Source of the DNA: Paenibacillus xylanilyticus
GTDB taxonomy: Bacteria; Bacillota; Bacilli; Paenibacillales; Paenibacillaceae
DNA: 64,000 nucleotides
Assembly: GCF_013359935.1 (NCBI RefSeq)
Contig: NZ_JABMCB010000154.1
Span: 62,001 to 126,000, forward strand
Direction of reading: 5' to 3'
The position numbers and the translations under genes are program-made. Under the pieces are notes generated by a model. It did not search any database. It was given only the letters and a program-made list of their open reading frames with translations, and was not told the origin of the DNA. Below are positions 17,087 through 25,952 of this stretch, piece by piece. The first letter of the stretch is position 1. Each line of letters begins with the position of its first letter.

Positions 17087-17791
17087 CTATAACTTTAAGA
17101 ACTTATTAATAATCTTATCATTTGACCACCCTGCATCAATCATGTTTATTACATATAAACCCTCCAGATGAGTAGCATTGCTAGGTTTTTGCTTTAGTTG
17201 TGAAAAATATTTAATTCTATTTTTATCAAATGTTGATTTACTCACTTTTTTTCCTTTAAAAGTGAACTCATCATCAACTTCTTCGGAATAGTTGGCAACG
17301 CTGATCTCTTGACTAACTATTTTTGATCCTTGTAGGTTAATTGCATATTCACCCACAACCGCACCAATTGCGCTGCTTGCCCCATCTCTAACTATCACTG
17401 TTTGTTTATTTGTTTTCTTATTCACGAAAATTTTAACTTGGCCTTTATTGAACCCTTCCATGCCAAGATTAAAACCTATTCCACTTTCATCCTCTGAAAG
17501 TCCAGGACCAGATTGTTTGAGTGGAACTGCTTTACCATTTTTAAATGTATATGCTAAGTCCACATGATTTACTGTTCGATATGCTTGACCCGCAAACAAC
17601 TCAGGGATTCCATCTTGATCAATATCAACTAAAGTAATGACATTATCCTGTCCGAAATCTTCGGACTTCAAATAATTATTAAGTATTTTTTTGTACGAAC
17701 TCTTCCATGTCGAGGAAGGCTGAGCAGCATAAGCTGAGGTTGAACTAGACACCATAAGAAATATTAAGAATAATGTAACAAAACGCTTCAT
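17087..17791 (-). CDS. Secreted protein with calcium-loop-like segment, 234 aa
   Basis: The product has a signal peptide (MKRFVTLFLIFLMVSSS, cleaved after AYA) and is secreted. The segment LVDIDQDGIPELF at about residues 53-65 resembles the Asp-rich loops of FG-GAP/VCBS or dockerin-type calcium sites. The rest is beta-rich and unrecognised. The start has a GGAGC site. It lies 42 bases downstream of another secreted protein gene. Confidence 0.6.
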   Translation of the reverse strand: MKRFVTLFLIFLMVSSSTSAYAAQPSSTWKSSYKKILNNYLKSEDFGQDNVITLVDIDQDGIPELFAGQAYRTVNHVDLAYTFKNGKAVPLKQSGPGLSEDESGIGFNLGMEGFNKGQVKIFVNKKTNKQTVIVRDGASSAIGAVVGEYAINLQGSKIVSQEISVANYSEEVDDEFTFKGKKVSKSTFDKNRIKYFSQLKQKPSNATHLEGLYVINMIDAGWSNDKIINKFLKL

Positions 17792-17833
17792 ATTAGAAAG
17801 CTCCTTTTGATCTCATACTAGAGAGATGTTCTG

Positions 17834-18631
17834 CTATTTTTTTTGTAATTCTTTTATTTGTTGATCTGTTAATCCGTTACTATCTCCATTAAATCTGACT
17901 AACCTCCAACTGAAAGTCTTCCCGGACACCACTTTCTCTACAACCGCAAATCCACCTTTCTCTTCATAACTCATAGCTTTAACTTTACTGCTCCAAGTAT
18001 GCTTTGGATTAAATGCTAACTTATAACTCAACCCGCTTTCCTCAAAGGTATCGTAAGCAAAAGAGTACTTTTTAAATTTTACATAAAATCTGTTGTTTCC
18101 TATTGAGTAAAGATAATCAGGCTGTGCTACGGTAAATTCCTCTCCTCCACCGTAATTAGGTTCAAGAATATAATAGCTATTGTTTTTATACAAAATTAGC
18201 AAGAATTTATCTGAAGAGTAGTAGTTTCTTTTTTCTAATTGAAATCCGAGTGTACGTTTAAGAAATGCATTTACTTTGCTTGCCGGGTATGGAGTGTAAT
18301 AAAAGTCTCCATCTTTTGTGAATAACTTCTTATTCTTCTCCTTTACAAGTTCAGGAGCAAATTTTAAGTTCGAAGAATGTATACCGTCATATAACCAACG
18401 TACAATATCTTCATCGTTATCTTTCTCAATTTTTAATTCTTCGTAAATATTGGTGAATTGATATAGAAACTGTATAAGCTTGGTTTGATCGTTTTTCCCC
18501 ATGGAATGATAAACATTAGTGTTCTGGGATTTTTTTTCAGTTGCGATTGCAGCCCCTGAAAACTGCAACGAAGCAGATAAGATTAGTGTTAATACTGCGA
18601 ACATTTTAAAAGAATTTTGAAATCTACTCAA
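17834..18631 (-). CDS. Secreted hypothetical protein, 265 aa
   Basis: The start at 18631 has GAGGAG upstream. The N-terminal signal (FAVLTLILSASLQFSGA, cleaved near AIATE) marks an exported protein. The mature part is rich in Lys and Tyr and has no recognised domain. It ends NGLTDQQIKELQKK. It appears to be the first gene of the three-gene secreted cluster 18631-15795. Confidence 0.55.
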   Translation of the reverse strand: MSRFQNSFKMFAVLTLILSASLQFSGAAIATEKKSQNTNVYHSMGKNDQTKLIQFLYQFTNIYEELKIEKDNDEDIVRWLYDGIHSSNLKFAPELVKEKNKKLFTKDGDFYYTPYPASKVNAFLKRTLGFQLEKRNYYSSDKFLLILYKNNSYYILEPNYGGGEEFTVAQPDYLYSIGNNRFYVKFKKYSFAYDTFEESGLSYKLAFNPKHTWSSKVKAMSYEEKGGFAVVEKVVSGKTFSWRLVRFNGDSNGLTDQQIKELQKK

Positions 18632-18853
18632 AAAATCACTCCTCAGCTGTTTATAATGCTAATTTCTAATTTCTAATTTTCTAATTTCAAATTCCTATGT
18701 AACCTTCCTGAGACTCAAGTATATTTGAATCCCCCCTTTAGATCTAATTATTTTAGGATAATTGTACCATTCTTCTATACTGGTCAAAAGACCTATATTT
18801 TTATTTCTTCATTTACGGATACGAAGATTTCCTTTTTCTAAATTGATTGAATA

Positions 18854-20065
18854 TTACCGATTACCTTTGAGACGGAGCAAAATATTTTCACTGAACAGTG
18901 AACCCCCTGTTGGTGTTTGAAGTCTAATTACCAAATCGCTATTTTGTACAGTTCCCATTTTGGGGATAATTTCGGCAGGCGTGTCAGTTTGATCATTGCG
19001 ATAAACTCTAGCAGATGCATTCAGCACACCTTTTTGGAAAAAGGCATTGCGATCAAGACTATCAAATCCATCTACACGGTATCGTAGAAGCTGTGACGGA
19101 TTATATTTTTTTGTATCTTTGTTATAGACTGTTCCGCCTTTAAAATATAGAACATAGCTGTTTTTTTGATCTTTGACCATCAGATTTTTCATTGAAGGGC
19201 GGTTGTTAAACCATTTGAGCGTGTTGATTGGCCCAAGCAGTCCTAGGTTCGGGTCATTAAGATCAGCCAAATCAATAGCGATAAGAGCGTCCAACTTACC
19301 TTGATAAAGTCCGTCTTTTGACGTGATGGTCATACGTTCTTCGTTCCACATTTCTTCGACCGAGGACTTACCAGCTTGTTTCAGATGCGCTTCCGTTGTT
19401 ACCCACATTTCTGGCATCACGGTGAAGATGTTTGTACCGTGCCATGCAATTTCAGCACTACCCACCGCATACTTATCGACGTCAAGGGAAGCACCGGTGT
19501 TCTTGGATAGGATACGTTCAATTACTACGATCGCCTGCGCACGTGTGGTCAGTCCTTTGGAAGCAATCTGCCCTATACCGACGCCTTTAATGAGACCAGC
19601 TTTCGTAGCGAGGTACATCCACTTGTCCTCTTCCTTGGTCGTTTCCCCAATTGCACGAGCCGCAACCCGAGCCATTTCTTCGCGTGTCATGACTTTCGTC
19701 CAAGCCGCTTCGCTATTGTTGAAATCGGCAGATGCGTACTGGCCTGCTTTGCTTGCGGCATCAACATACTCGGTGTACCATTTACCGCCTGATGGCGTGG
19801 TTTCAAGTTCCATGGCCGAGACAACCATCTTCACGAATTCCGCGCGTGTAACGCTGGCATCAGGCTTAAATGTACCGTTCGTGTACCCATCGACATAGCC
19901 TTTGGAGACGCCATTGGTAATGGCGCTAGCGCCCCAATGGTTTGATTCCACGTCAGAAAATTGAGTGGTAGCGGCTTGCACGCCAGGTGTCGTGATGCTC
20001 ATCGTACCTAGCACAAGCGCTGCTGCCAGTGCAATTCCTGCAATTTTGATAAACTGTTTCTTCAT
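18854..20065 (-). CDS. SLH-domain surface protein, tandem copy 1
   Basis: The ATG at 20065 follows AAAGGAGAG. A signal peptide ends near QAATT. SLH-type motifs follow: FSDVESNHWGASAI, GYVDGYTNGTFKPDASVTRAEFVKM (positions about 55-80), WTKVMTREEMARVAARAI and GLTTRAQAIVVIERIL. SLH domains bind pyruvylated secondary cell-wall polymers and anchor proteins to the envelope. The last 190 residues are a variable domain (EIAWHGTNIFTVMPEMWVTT) shared with copies 2 and 3. It is the most downstream of three tandem paralogues. No terminator is obvious. Confidence 0.85.
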   Translation of the reverse strand: MKKQFIKIAGIALAAALVLGTMSITTPGVQAATTQFSDVESNHWGASAITNGVSKGYVDGYTNGTFKPDASVTRAEFVKMVVSAMELETTPSGGKWYTEYVDAASKAGQYASADFNNSEAAWTKVMTREEMARVAARAIGETTKEEDKWMYLATKAGLIKGVGIGQIASKGLTTRAQAIVVIERILSKNTGASLDVDKYAVGSAEIAWHGTNIFTVMPEMWVTTEAHLKQAGKSSVEEMWNEERMTITSKDGLYQGKLDALIAIDLADLNDPNLGLLGPINTLKWFNNRPSMKNLMVKDQKNSYVLYFKGGTVYNKDTKKYNPSQLLRYRVDGFDSLDRNAFFQKGVLNASARVYRNDQTDTPAEIIPKMGTVQNSDLVIRLQTPTGGSLFSENILLRLKGNR

Positions 20066-20083
20066 CAACTCTCTCCTTTTAAT

Positions 20084-20111
20084 GGGTGCTCTTGGATTTA
20101 GGAGAACACCC
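20084..20111 (-). promoter_or_regulatory. Conserved leader hairpin of SLH copy 1
   Basis: A hairpin with arms GGGTG and CACCC stands between the presumed TSS region (TATATA/CATTG) and the ribosome site. The same element precedes the other two SLH copies. Confidence 0.55.
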
Positions 20112-20290
20112 CTCTATATACATTGTCGTCATCATCTGCTTAGCACATTTTTCTCATTCCTGAAAGCTAAAACCCGAAGTTTGTCCGCACCCTAACCTTT
20201 GAGATTGCTCAATTCAAAAGAGATGCCATGTAATTAACATGTCCGTTTTTATGTACCCCAACATACTACTCGTTAATAAACAAGAAAGAA

Positions 20291-21511
20291 TTAGACGTCG
20301 TCGCGATTTCCTCGCAGACTAAGAGGAACGATTTGACTAAACCACCATCCACCTGCAGGGGTTTGCAGTCTGATCTCCAAATTGCTGTAATTTTGAATAG
20401 TTCCCGTTTTGGGGATTATAACGCCAGGGACGTCGAAATAGCTACTGCGATAAAGACTAGCTGTTCCATTTAGCACACCTTTATCGAAAAAGGCATCGCG
20501 ATCAGGACTACCAAATCCATCTACCCGGAATTGAATTGTTGTATTAGGGTTATATCTTTTAGTATCTTTGTTAAATACCGTTCCGCCCTTGAAATAGAGA
20601 ACATAACTGTTTTTCTGATCTTTGACCATTAGATTCTTATTAGTGGTGTTATTGAACCATTTGAGTGTATTCATCGGTTTAATCAACCCAAGGTTGGGAT
20701 CGTTGGGATCGGCAAGGTCGATGGCGATAAGTGCGTCAAGCCTAGCTTGATACAGTCCATCTTTTGACGTGATCGTCATACGTTCTTCGTTCCACATCTC
20801 TTCGACAGAGTTCTTTCTAGCTTGTCTCAGATCCTTTTCCGTTGTTACCCACATTTCGGGCATCACGGTAAAAATATTCGTACCATGCCAGGCGATTTCA
20901 GCACTTCCCACCGCATACTTATCGACTTCAAGAGAAGCACCGGTGTTCTTGGATAGAATACGTTCGATTACAACGATTGCCTGCGCACGCGTGGTCAGTC
21001 CTTTGGGAGCAATCTGCCCTATACCGACGCCTTTAATTAGACCAGCTTTCGTAGCGAGGTACATCCATTTGTCCTCTTCCTTACTCGTTTCCCCAATTGC
21101 ACGAGCTGCAACCCGAGCCATTTCGTCGCGTGTCATCACTTTCGTCCAAGCCGCTTCGCTATTGTTAAAATCAGCAGATGCGTACAGGCCGGCTTGGCTT
21201 GCGGCTTCCACATACTCGGTGTACCATTTACCGCTTGATGGCACGGTTTCAAGTTCCATGGCCGAAACAACCATCTTCACGAATTCGGCTCGTGTGACGC
21301 TGGCATCTGGCTTAAATGTACCGTTTGTATACCCATCGACATAGCCTTTGGAGACGCCATTGGTAATGGCGCTGGCGCCCCAATGGTTTGATTCCACGTC
21401 AGAAAATTGAGATGTAGCAGCTTGCACATTAGGTGCCGTGATGCTCATCGTACCTAGCACAAGCGCTGCTGCCAGTGCAATTCCTGCGATTTTGTTAGAC
21501 TGTTTCTTCAT
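20291..21511 (-). CDS. SLH-domain surface protein, tandem copy 2
   Basis: The ATG at 21511 follows GGAGAG; an upstream in-frame extension to 21568 is rejected because it crosses the leader hairpin. The product is 406 residues, close to 90% like copies 1 and 3 over the signal peptide and SLH region by eye, and much more diverged over the last 130 residues. It ends LSLRGNRDDV, a few residues longer than copy 1. It anchors to the cell wall through SLH domains; the C-terminal domain is unrecognised. Confidence 0.85.
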   Translation of the reverse strand: MKKQSNKIAGIALAAALVLGTMSITAPNVQAATSQFSDVESNHWGASAITNGVSKGYVDGYTNGTFKPDASVTRAEFVKMVVSAMELETVPSSGKWYTEYVEAASQAGLYASADFNNSEAAWTKVMTRDEMARVAARAIGETSKEEDKWMYLATKAGLIKGVGIGQIAPKGLTTRAQAIVVIERILSKNTGASLEVDKYAVGSAEIAWHGTNIFTVMPEMWVTTEKDLRQARKNSVEEMWNEERMTITSKDGLYQARLDALIAIDLADPNDPNLGLIKPMNTLKWFNNTTNKNLMVKDQKNSYVLYFKGGTVFNKDTKRYNPNTTIQFRVDGFGSPDRDAFFDKGVLNGTASLYRSSYFDVPGVIIPKTGTIQNYSNLEIRLQTPAGGWWFSQIVPLSLRGNRDDV

Positions 21512-21530
21512 GAACTCTCTCCTCTTAATT

Positions 21531-21556
21531 GGTGCTCTTGGATTTAGGAGAACACC
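21531..21556 (-). promoter_or_regulatory. Conserved leader hairpin of SLH copy 2
   Basis: Arms GGTG and CACC enclose the same CTCTTGGATTTAGGAGAA loop as in copy 1, just upstream of the ribosome site. Confidence 0.55.
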
Positions 21557-22042
21557 CTTTATATACATTGTACATTATCGTCACCATGGACTTAGCGGTT
21601 AAATGCTACTTGCGAAAGTAAGTGGTTTTTTTGTATCTAAAACTTCCTGTTGAACTATCCCTAAAGAAATACAAAAAGGATTGTTAGCACTTCTGCAACT
21701 ATTCCTATTATCATCCACTAGTGTAAACCGCAGTTGATTACTTTTTTGCCTTCTTAATTTCTAATAATCTAACGTTTGCCTTTAGAATAATAAGAATTGA
21801 GCAATCAAACAGTTAGTCCAAGTTTGAGAAAATCACCTAGTTCGATTTTCAATGAGTTCTTTTCTTGTTTAAATTCTCAACAATTCTATTTGCATGTCTT
21901 ATTAAACGATCGCAATTCCTAGGTCTGTGTAGGTTAAAGTGCCAACTAGCTTCCATGTAAATAAGATTTCAAAATATGAGGTTCTAGATGAATAAACCTT
22001 ACGAGTCCGACAAACTTTTAAGCGTCGGCGAGTGGTTTTCAT
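21557..22042. other. Gap between SLH copies 2 and 3
   Basis: About 490 bases. The left part (to about 21680) is the duplicated promoter and leader region, which matches 23300-23400. The rest is AT-rich and holds no ORF or hairpin that I can support. Confidence 0.5.
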
Positions 22043-23257
22043 CTACTGGATACCCCGTAGTCGAAGAATTACGCTATCACTTGCAAGAGAACCGCCAGCT
22101 GGGGTTTCAAGTCTCACAACAAGATCGTTACCTTTTTGGACAGTTCCAGACTTTGGAATGATGATGGCGGGGAGATCTTCAAACTTGTCTTGATAAACCA
22201 TCGCGCTGCCGTTGAGGGTACGATTGTAGTAAAACGCATCAAGATCTGGGCTTTCAAAGCCATCAACACGGAAAGTTAGCCGTTTTCGATCCAGATATTT
22301 ATTCGGTGCTTTGTTATAAACTTGTCCACCTTTGAAATACAGGATGTAGCTGTTTTTTTGGTCTTTAACCATCAAATCATTAATGGTAGTTCTGTTATTT
22401 GACCATTTCAATCTATTGATATCGGGTAGTAGGGATCGATTGGGGTCGTTAGGATCAGCAAGATCAATAGCGACAAGAGCGTCCAGCTTAGCTTGATACA
22501 ATTCATTTTTTGACGTGATCGTCATTTTGCTTTCATTCCACAATTCTTCAACCGAGGACTTACCAGCTTGTTTCAGTTGTGCTTCCGTTGTTACCCACAT
22601 TTCAGGCATCACGGTGAAGATGTTCGTACCGTGCCATGCAATTTCAGCACTACCCACCGCATACTTATCGACGTCTAAGGAAGCGCCGGTGTTCTTGGAT
22701 AGGATACGTTCGATTACAACGATCGCCTGCGCGCGTGTGGTCAGCCCTTTTGGAGCAATTTGCCCTATACCAACACCTTTAATGAGACCGGATTTCGTAG
22801 CGAGGTACATCCATTTGTCCTCTTCCTTGGTCGTTTCTCCAATCGCACGAGCTGCAAGCCGAGCCATTTCTTCGCGTGTCATGACTTTCGTCCAAGCTGC
22901 TTCGCTATTGTTGAAATCAGCAGATGCGTACAGGCCTGCTTGGGTTGCGGCATCAACATATTCGGTGTACCATTTACCGCTTGATGGCGTGGTTTCAAGT
23001 TCCATGGCCGAAACGACCATTTTCACGAATTCCGCGCGTGTGACGCTGGCGTCAGGCTTAAATGTACCATTCGTGTATCCATCGACATAGCCTTCAGAGA
23101 CGCCATTGGTAATGGCGCTGGCGCCCCAGTGGGTCGATTCCACGTCGGAAAATTGAGTTGTAGCGGCTTGCACTCTAGATGCCGTGATGTTCATCGTACC
23201 TACCACAAGCGCTGCTACCAGTGCTATTCCTGCGATTTTGATAAACTGTTTCTTCAT
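22043..23257 (-). CDS. SLH-domain surface protein, tandem copy 3
   Basis: The ATG at 23257 follows AAAGGAGAG and the product is 404 residues. The layout matches copies 1 and 2: signal peptide ending near QAAT, SLH repeats to about residue 195, then the variable domain starting KYAVGSAEIAWHG. It differs in details (GVSEGYVDG for GVSKGYVDG, and MWNEERM replaced by LWNESKM), so the copies have had time to diverge. It is the most upstream copy. Confidence 0.85.
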   Translation of the reverse strand: MKKQFIKIAGIALVAALVVGTMNITASRVQAATTQFSDVESTHWGASAITNGVSEGYVDGYTNGTFKPDASVTRAEFVKMVVSAMELETTPSSGKWYTEYVDAATQAGLYASADFNNSEAAWTKVMTREEMARLAARAIGETTKEEDKWMYLATKSGLIKGVGIGQIAPKGLTTRAQAIVVIERILSKNTGASLDVDKYAVGSAEIAWHGTNIFTVMPEMWVTTEAQLKQAGKSSVEELWNESKMTITSKNELYQAKLDALVAIDLADPNDPNRSLLPDINRLKWSNNRTTINDLMVKDQKNSYILYFKGGQVYNKAPNKYLDRKRLTFRVDGFESPDLDAFYYNRTLNGSAMVYQDKFEDLPAIIIPKSGTVQKGNDLVVRLETPAGGSLASDSVILRLRGIQ

Positions 23258-23276
23258 GAACTCTCTCCTTTTAATT

Positions 23277-23290
23277 GGTGCTCTAACACC
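23277..23290 (-). promoter_or_regulatory. Shortened leader hairpin of SLH copy 3
   Basis: The loop is deleted compared with copies 1 and 2, but arms GGTG and CACC remain, so the hairpin is retained in a smaller form. Confidence 0.45.
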
Positions 23291-23468
23291 CCTCTATATA
23301 CATTATCGTCTCCATGGGCTTAGCGGTTAAATGTTACGTGCGAAAATCAAGGTTATTTTTGCACCTAATACTTCGGTTGAACTATCCCTAAAGCTATATG
23401 CTTTGAAAACAATCGTGGACTTTATAAATGCTGCTTTCTGCTTCTTCCCCTTTCGAATCGGAATACTT

Positions 23469-23687
23469 CTAGCAAACAAAAAACGCCCAAGTGAAAACAC
23501 CACCTGAGCGCCTATGAATTAATAACTTACAAAGTGCTTGATAACAACAGGAGCTATTTGAATTATTGCCTGCCGTCCCTCTTTGGATTTGAGATACCCC
23601 AGGAGGGGCAACAGTAGACATCATGCCATGCTTGTCTCTTTGCATGGGGGGTTTATCCTCAAAATGGAGCGTACATTGGTTGAACAT
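23469..23687 (-). CDS. Possible small Cys-rich protein overlapping a terminator
   Basis: An open frame (ATG at 23687, in-frame TTG at 23696) follows the metallopeptidase gene directly. It encodes about 72 residues with a Cys pair (NSSCCYQALCKLL). No clear ribosome site is seen, and the frame ends inside the terminator hairpin at 23484. It is therefore doubtful that the full frame is translated. A shorter start at MMSTVAPPG is possible. Confidence 0.25.
   Translation of the reverse strand: MFNQCTLHFEDKPPMQRDKHGMMSTVAPPGVSQIQRGTAGNNSNSSCCYQALCKLLIHRRSGGVFTWAFFVC
23484..23510 (-). terminator. Intrinsic terminator
   Basis: A 10-bp stem (CGCTCAGGTG with CACTTGGGCG on the minus strand, two G·U pairs) is followed by TTTTTTG. 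Confidence 0.8.
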
Positions 23688-23692
23688 TTTTC

Positions 23693-24229
23693 TCAATTGG
23701 CCCTTAGATGAATAACCTTTCCTGCAGGCCGTTTGTTATCCGATTGAACGAGGTCCATGGTTAGTTGTTCACCTTTCTTCGCGGAATCCATGAATTCCTG
23801 TGCATCAGGCCGCCAAAGACCATACTTTTCCACGACTAATTTAAACTCCTCCAGGTCGTGGCTCTGTAGTCGATATATCGGTCGGCCATCTTTGGGGGAG
23901 TTCTTAGGCGCTCCATGCTTATCTACAGAGGCTTCGATATGACATAGCTCATGATAGATCAGTGCTTCTTTCTGCGAGTCATTGAGATGCTCCCATACCT
24001 GCTTATTGACCATGATGAGTATTTCAGACTCGAGCTCAAAGCGCTCATAACTGGATAATACTTTCGTTTTCGCATAAATCAATTTTCCTTTAGTGTACCA
24101 TGTGCCCGTTCGAAAGCGTGTTAGGATGTGAGCGACACTCAATATCTTAAACTCTTCTTCACGTTCAATTACTTGTTGAACGATACGATCGATTTCTTCC
24201 GAAGTTGTAAATGTTGCGCCCGCTGCCAT
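23693..24229 (-). CDS. Phage-type putative metallopeptidase
   Basis: The 178-residue product has IYHELCHIE at 91-99, an HExxH zinc motif (His93, Glu94, His97). The context resembles the putative phage metallopeptidase family: an N-terminal helical part, an RFRTG-WYTKGKLIYAKTKVLS strand region, and a downstream DLEEF helix that could supply another ligand. Such proteins are frequent in phages and mobile elements; their substrate is unknown. No signal peptide, so cytosolic. The start is 24229 (MAAG), after GGAGAGGATG. Confidence 0.7.
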   Translation of the reverse strand: MAAGATFTTSEEIDRIVQQVIEREEEFKILSVAHILTRFRTGTWYTKGKLIYAKTKVLSSYERFELESEILIMVNKQVWEHLNDSQKEALIYHELCHIEASVDKHGAPKNSPKDGRPIYRLQSHDLEEFKLVVEKYGLWRPDAQEFMDSAKKGEQLTMDLVQSDNKRPAGKVIHLRAN

Positions 24230-24290
24230 CTTTCATCCTCTCCTTTTTAACTTTTAATAGAGTAAAGTTCGTTCAACTTATACAAAAAAA

Positions 24291-24327
24291 GACAGCCCCA
24301 CTATGCATTACTGCAAGTGAGACTGTC
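24291..24327 (-). terminator. Intrinsic terminator
   Basis: A 12-bp stem with two G·U pairs (GACAGTCTCACT with AGTGGGGCTGTC on the minus strand) is followed by TTTTTTTG. Confidence 0.8.
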
Positions 24328-24399
24328 TCATGATTAGCTGTATTTAAGATAAAGAGTTCGCTTCGACTATATAATTGTCAGGGTAACCCAACACCATGA

Positions 24400-24591
24400 C
24401 TAAATTACATTGGCCATTGCTGGCACAGAACCGAAGGTTAAATCTATTAGTTGCATATTTTCTTCAATGAGATCCTTAATAGCTTTCCTTCTGAGTTCAT
24501 CATCTTGAGCATCACTGAAGAGAAATTCATCAATGATACTCAAGTTCCGGTTAATTATATCTTGTTTCTCTAGTTTCTCTTGCTTCGTCAT
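24400..24591 (-). CDS. Small helical hypothetical protein, 63 aa
   Basis: The ATG at 24591 has a GGAGGAACAGGT leader and is preferred over the longer frame from 24672, which overlaps the transglutaminase-like gene. The product is highly charged and helical (MTKQEKLEKQDIINRNL, then ELRRKAIKDLIEENMQ). No family is recognised. It probably shares a transcript with the transglutaminase-like gene 14 bases upstream. Confidence 0.55.
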   Translation of the reverse strand: MTKQEKLEKQDIINRNLSIIDEFLFSDAQDDELRRKAIKDLIEENMQLIDLTFGSVPAMANVI

Positions 24592-24604
24592 ACCTGTTCC
24601 TCCA

Positions 24605-25501
24605 TTAATCATTAACTGATTGTTTATAGATACTTCGATATAGTTGGCCAAGACGTAAGAAATCCAGTCCATTCTTCCCGGCCTTATGCTTCTTTTTAAG
24701 CTCTTCCCGATATTCGCTGCTAGCAGCAGGATAATATTCAGGATTCCAAGTCCGACTCAGTTTTATCTGTTCGTCGGTTAAATTGTAATAAGTATAGCTA
24801 TTGCTTGTATCGTCCCACGTCAAATCTACGTGGTACCATAAGTCATCTAATTGTACCAAATTCCAACTATGTGTCGTTTTCTCGTTATTTTTTAGATATC
24901 CAAAGATAATCTTGTTCTTAATGCCTGCATAATCAAACATCTTACTAGCCAGTAAGCTGTACCCCTGGCAAACTGTTTTGTAGGGATCAACTAGCCCGGC
25001 ATACGCGGAATATTGATTCAAGTCGTAGTCATATTCCAGCTTACTAACGATCCAGTCATGGATCACTTTTACTTTTTGGTGCTCATCCATCTGAGGAGTA
25101 GTAATCTCACTTACGGTTTTTCTTGCTACTTGATCTACATACGCAGCCTGTTCTGCAGTTTCAAAATATGTAATGGAAAAAGTAATGGAAAAATGCTCTG
25201 AGCTAAATTTGTCCCACTCCCACGAAATGTATTTATGAGTAAAGGCGCTGTAATCACCAAAGTGGTATAGTTTTGCTCTAATGTCCCCGATACTCTTATT
25301 AATATCGGTCGCTGGAGCAAATACTTCCATCTGAATTTGTTCAGTGTGATTAGTCATTGCATCATGCAGGCGGGAATCAACTTCATCATAGGAATGAACT
25401 TGAATGGGTGCGGCACTGGCTAAAGCGATGGTATTTACCATCAGAGTTAAAGCCCCAGCAGCAAAAAATACAGATAAGAGTTGTGTTATCCTTTTTAGCA
25501 T
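24605..25501 (-). CDS. Secreted transglutaminase-like protein
   Basis: The 298-residue product has a signal peptide (VFFAAGALTLMVNTIAL, cleaved near ASA). A transglutaminase-like core follows with the catalytic triad visible: Cys178 in TVCQGYS, His211 in TTHSWNLV and Asp226 in YHVDLTWDD. The family includes cysteine peptidases and crosslinking enzymes; secreted Gram-positive members are thought to act at the cell wall. The C-terminus is basic (ELKKKHKAGKNG). The start follows GGAGAGATC. Confidence 0.85.
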   Translation of the reverse strand: MLKRITQLLSVFFAAGALTLMVNTIALASAAPIQVHSYDEVDSRLHDAMTNHTEQIQMEVFAPATDINKSIGDIRAKLYHFGDYSAFTHKYISWEWDKFSSEHFSITFSITYFETAEQAAYVDQVARKTVSEITTPQMDEHQKVKVIHDWIVSKLEYDYDLNQYSAYAGLVDPYKTVCQGYSLLASKMFDYAGIKNKIIFGYLKNNEKTTHSWNLVQLDDLWYHVDLTWDDTSNSYTYYNLTDEQIKLSRTWNPEYYPAASSEYREELKKKHKAGKNGLDFLRLGQLYRSIYKQSVND

Positions 25502-25543
25502 GTGATCTCTCCTTCAATTCAAATAGGTAACTTTATAAAAAAA

Positions 25544-25572
25544 AGAACCGAATCCCATTGGAATTCGATTCT
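25544..25572 (-). terminator. Intrinsic terminator
   Basis: A stem pairing AGAACCGAAT with ATTCGATTCT has a T run on the minus strand. It lies upstream of the transglutaminase-like gene and stops transcripts entering from 26 kb. Confidence 0.75.
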
Positions 25573-25656
25573 CTGAATCCATATATTATTTTTGTGAGTA
25601 AACTAAGAAAATTGTTGTATAGCCAGCTAAGCCAGGTAATCATTCATATCCTGTAC

Positions 25657-25870
25657 TTAAACGGAGGTATCTTCACTGATGGTGTACATACCTGATCGAC
25701 AAATTCGTAGATTACTACGTCCTTGCAAATGCATTAGTTCGTCTTCGTAATCAAATACGTTCACGAGTGCATTTGTATTGTCGTAACGCGTGTGTATTTC
25801 TTGAAATACATACTACCATAGTTGTTCCTTGTTGTATATGTTTGACTTGCCCGAAGGATATACCAAACAT
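25657..25870 (-). pseudogene. Frameshifted small gene remnant, about 70 codons
   Basis: An ATG at 25870 opens MFGISFGQVKHIQQGTTMVV. A shift near 25808 joins a second frame, YVFQEIHTRYDN, then NVFDYEDELMHLQGR, which stops at 25657. Both parts have normal protein composition and lie in a 380-base gap with no other gene. Each frame alone is too short to be convincing. It is probably a decayed small gene, and the family is unknown. Confidence 0.35.
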
Positions 25871-25952
25871 AATCTCAAGAATCGTAAACTCTCACTAGTC
25901 ACGATAGACGTAGAAGTTCTATCTATTGCTTTTATGTTCAGGGGGACATAAA

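Noticed and set aside
19323..23090. Three 191-codon plus-strand open frames at 19323, 20769 and 22515
   Set aside because: They are the antisense of the duplicated SLH regions, with no ribosome sites and Ser/Arg-rich shadow composition. Their similarity simply reflects the gene triplication.
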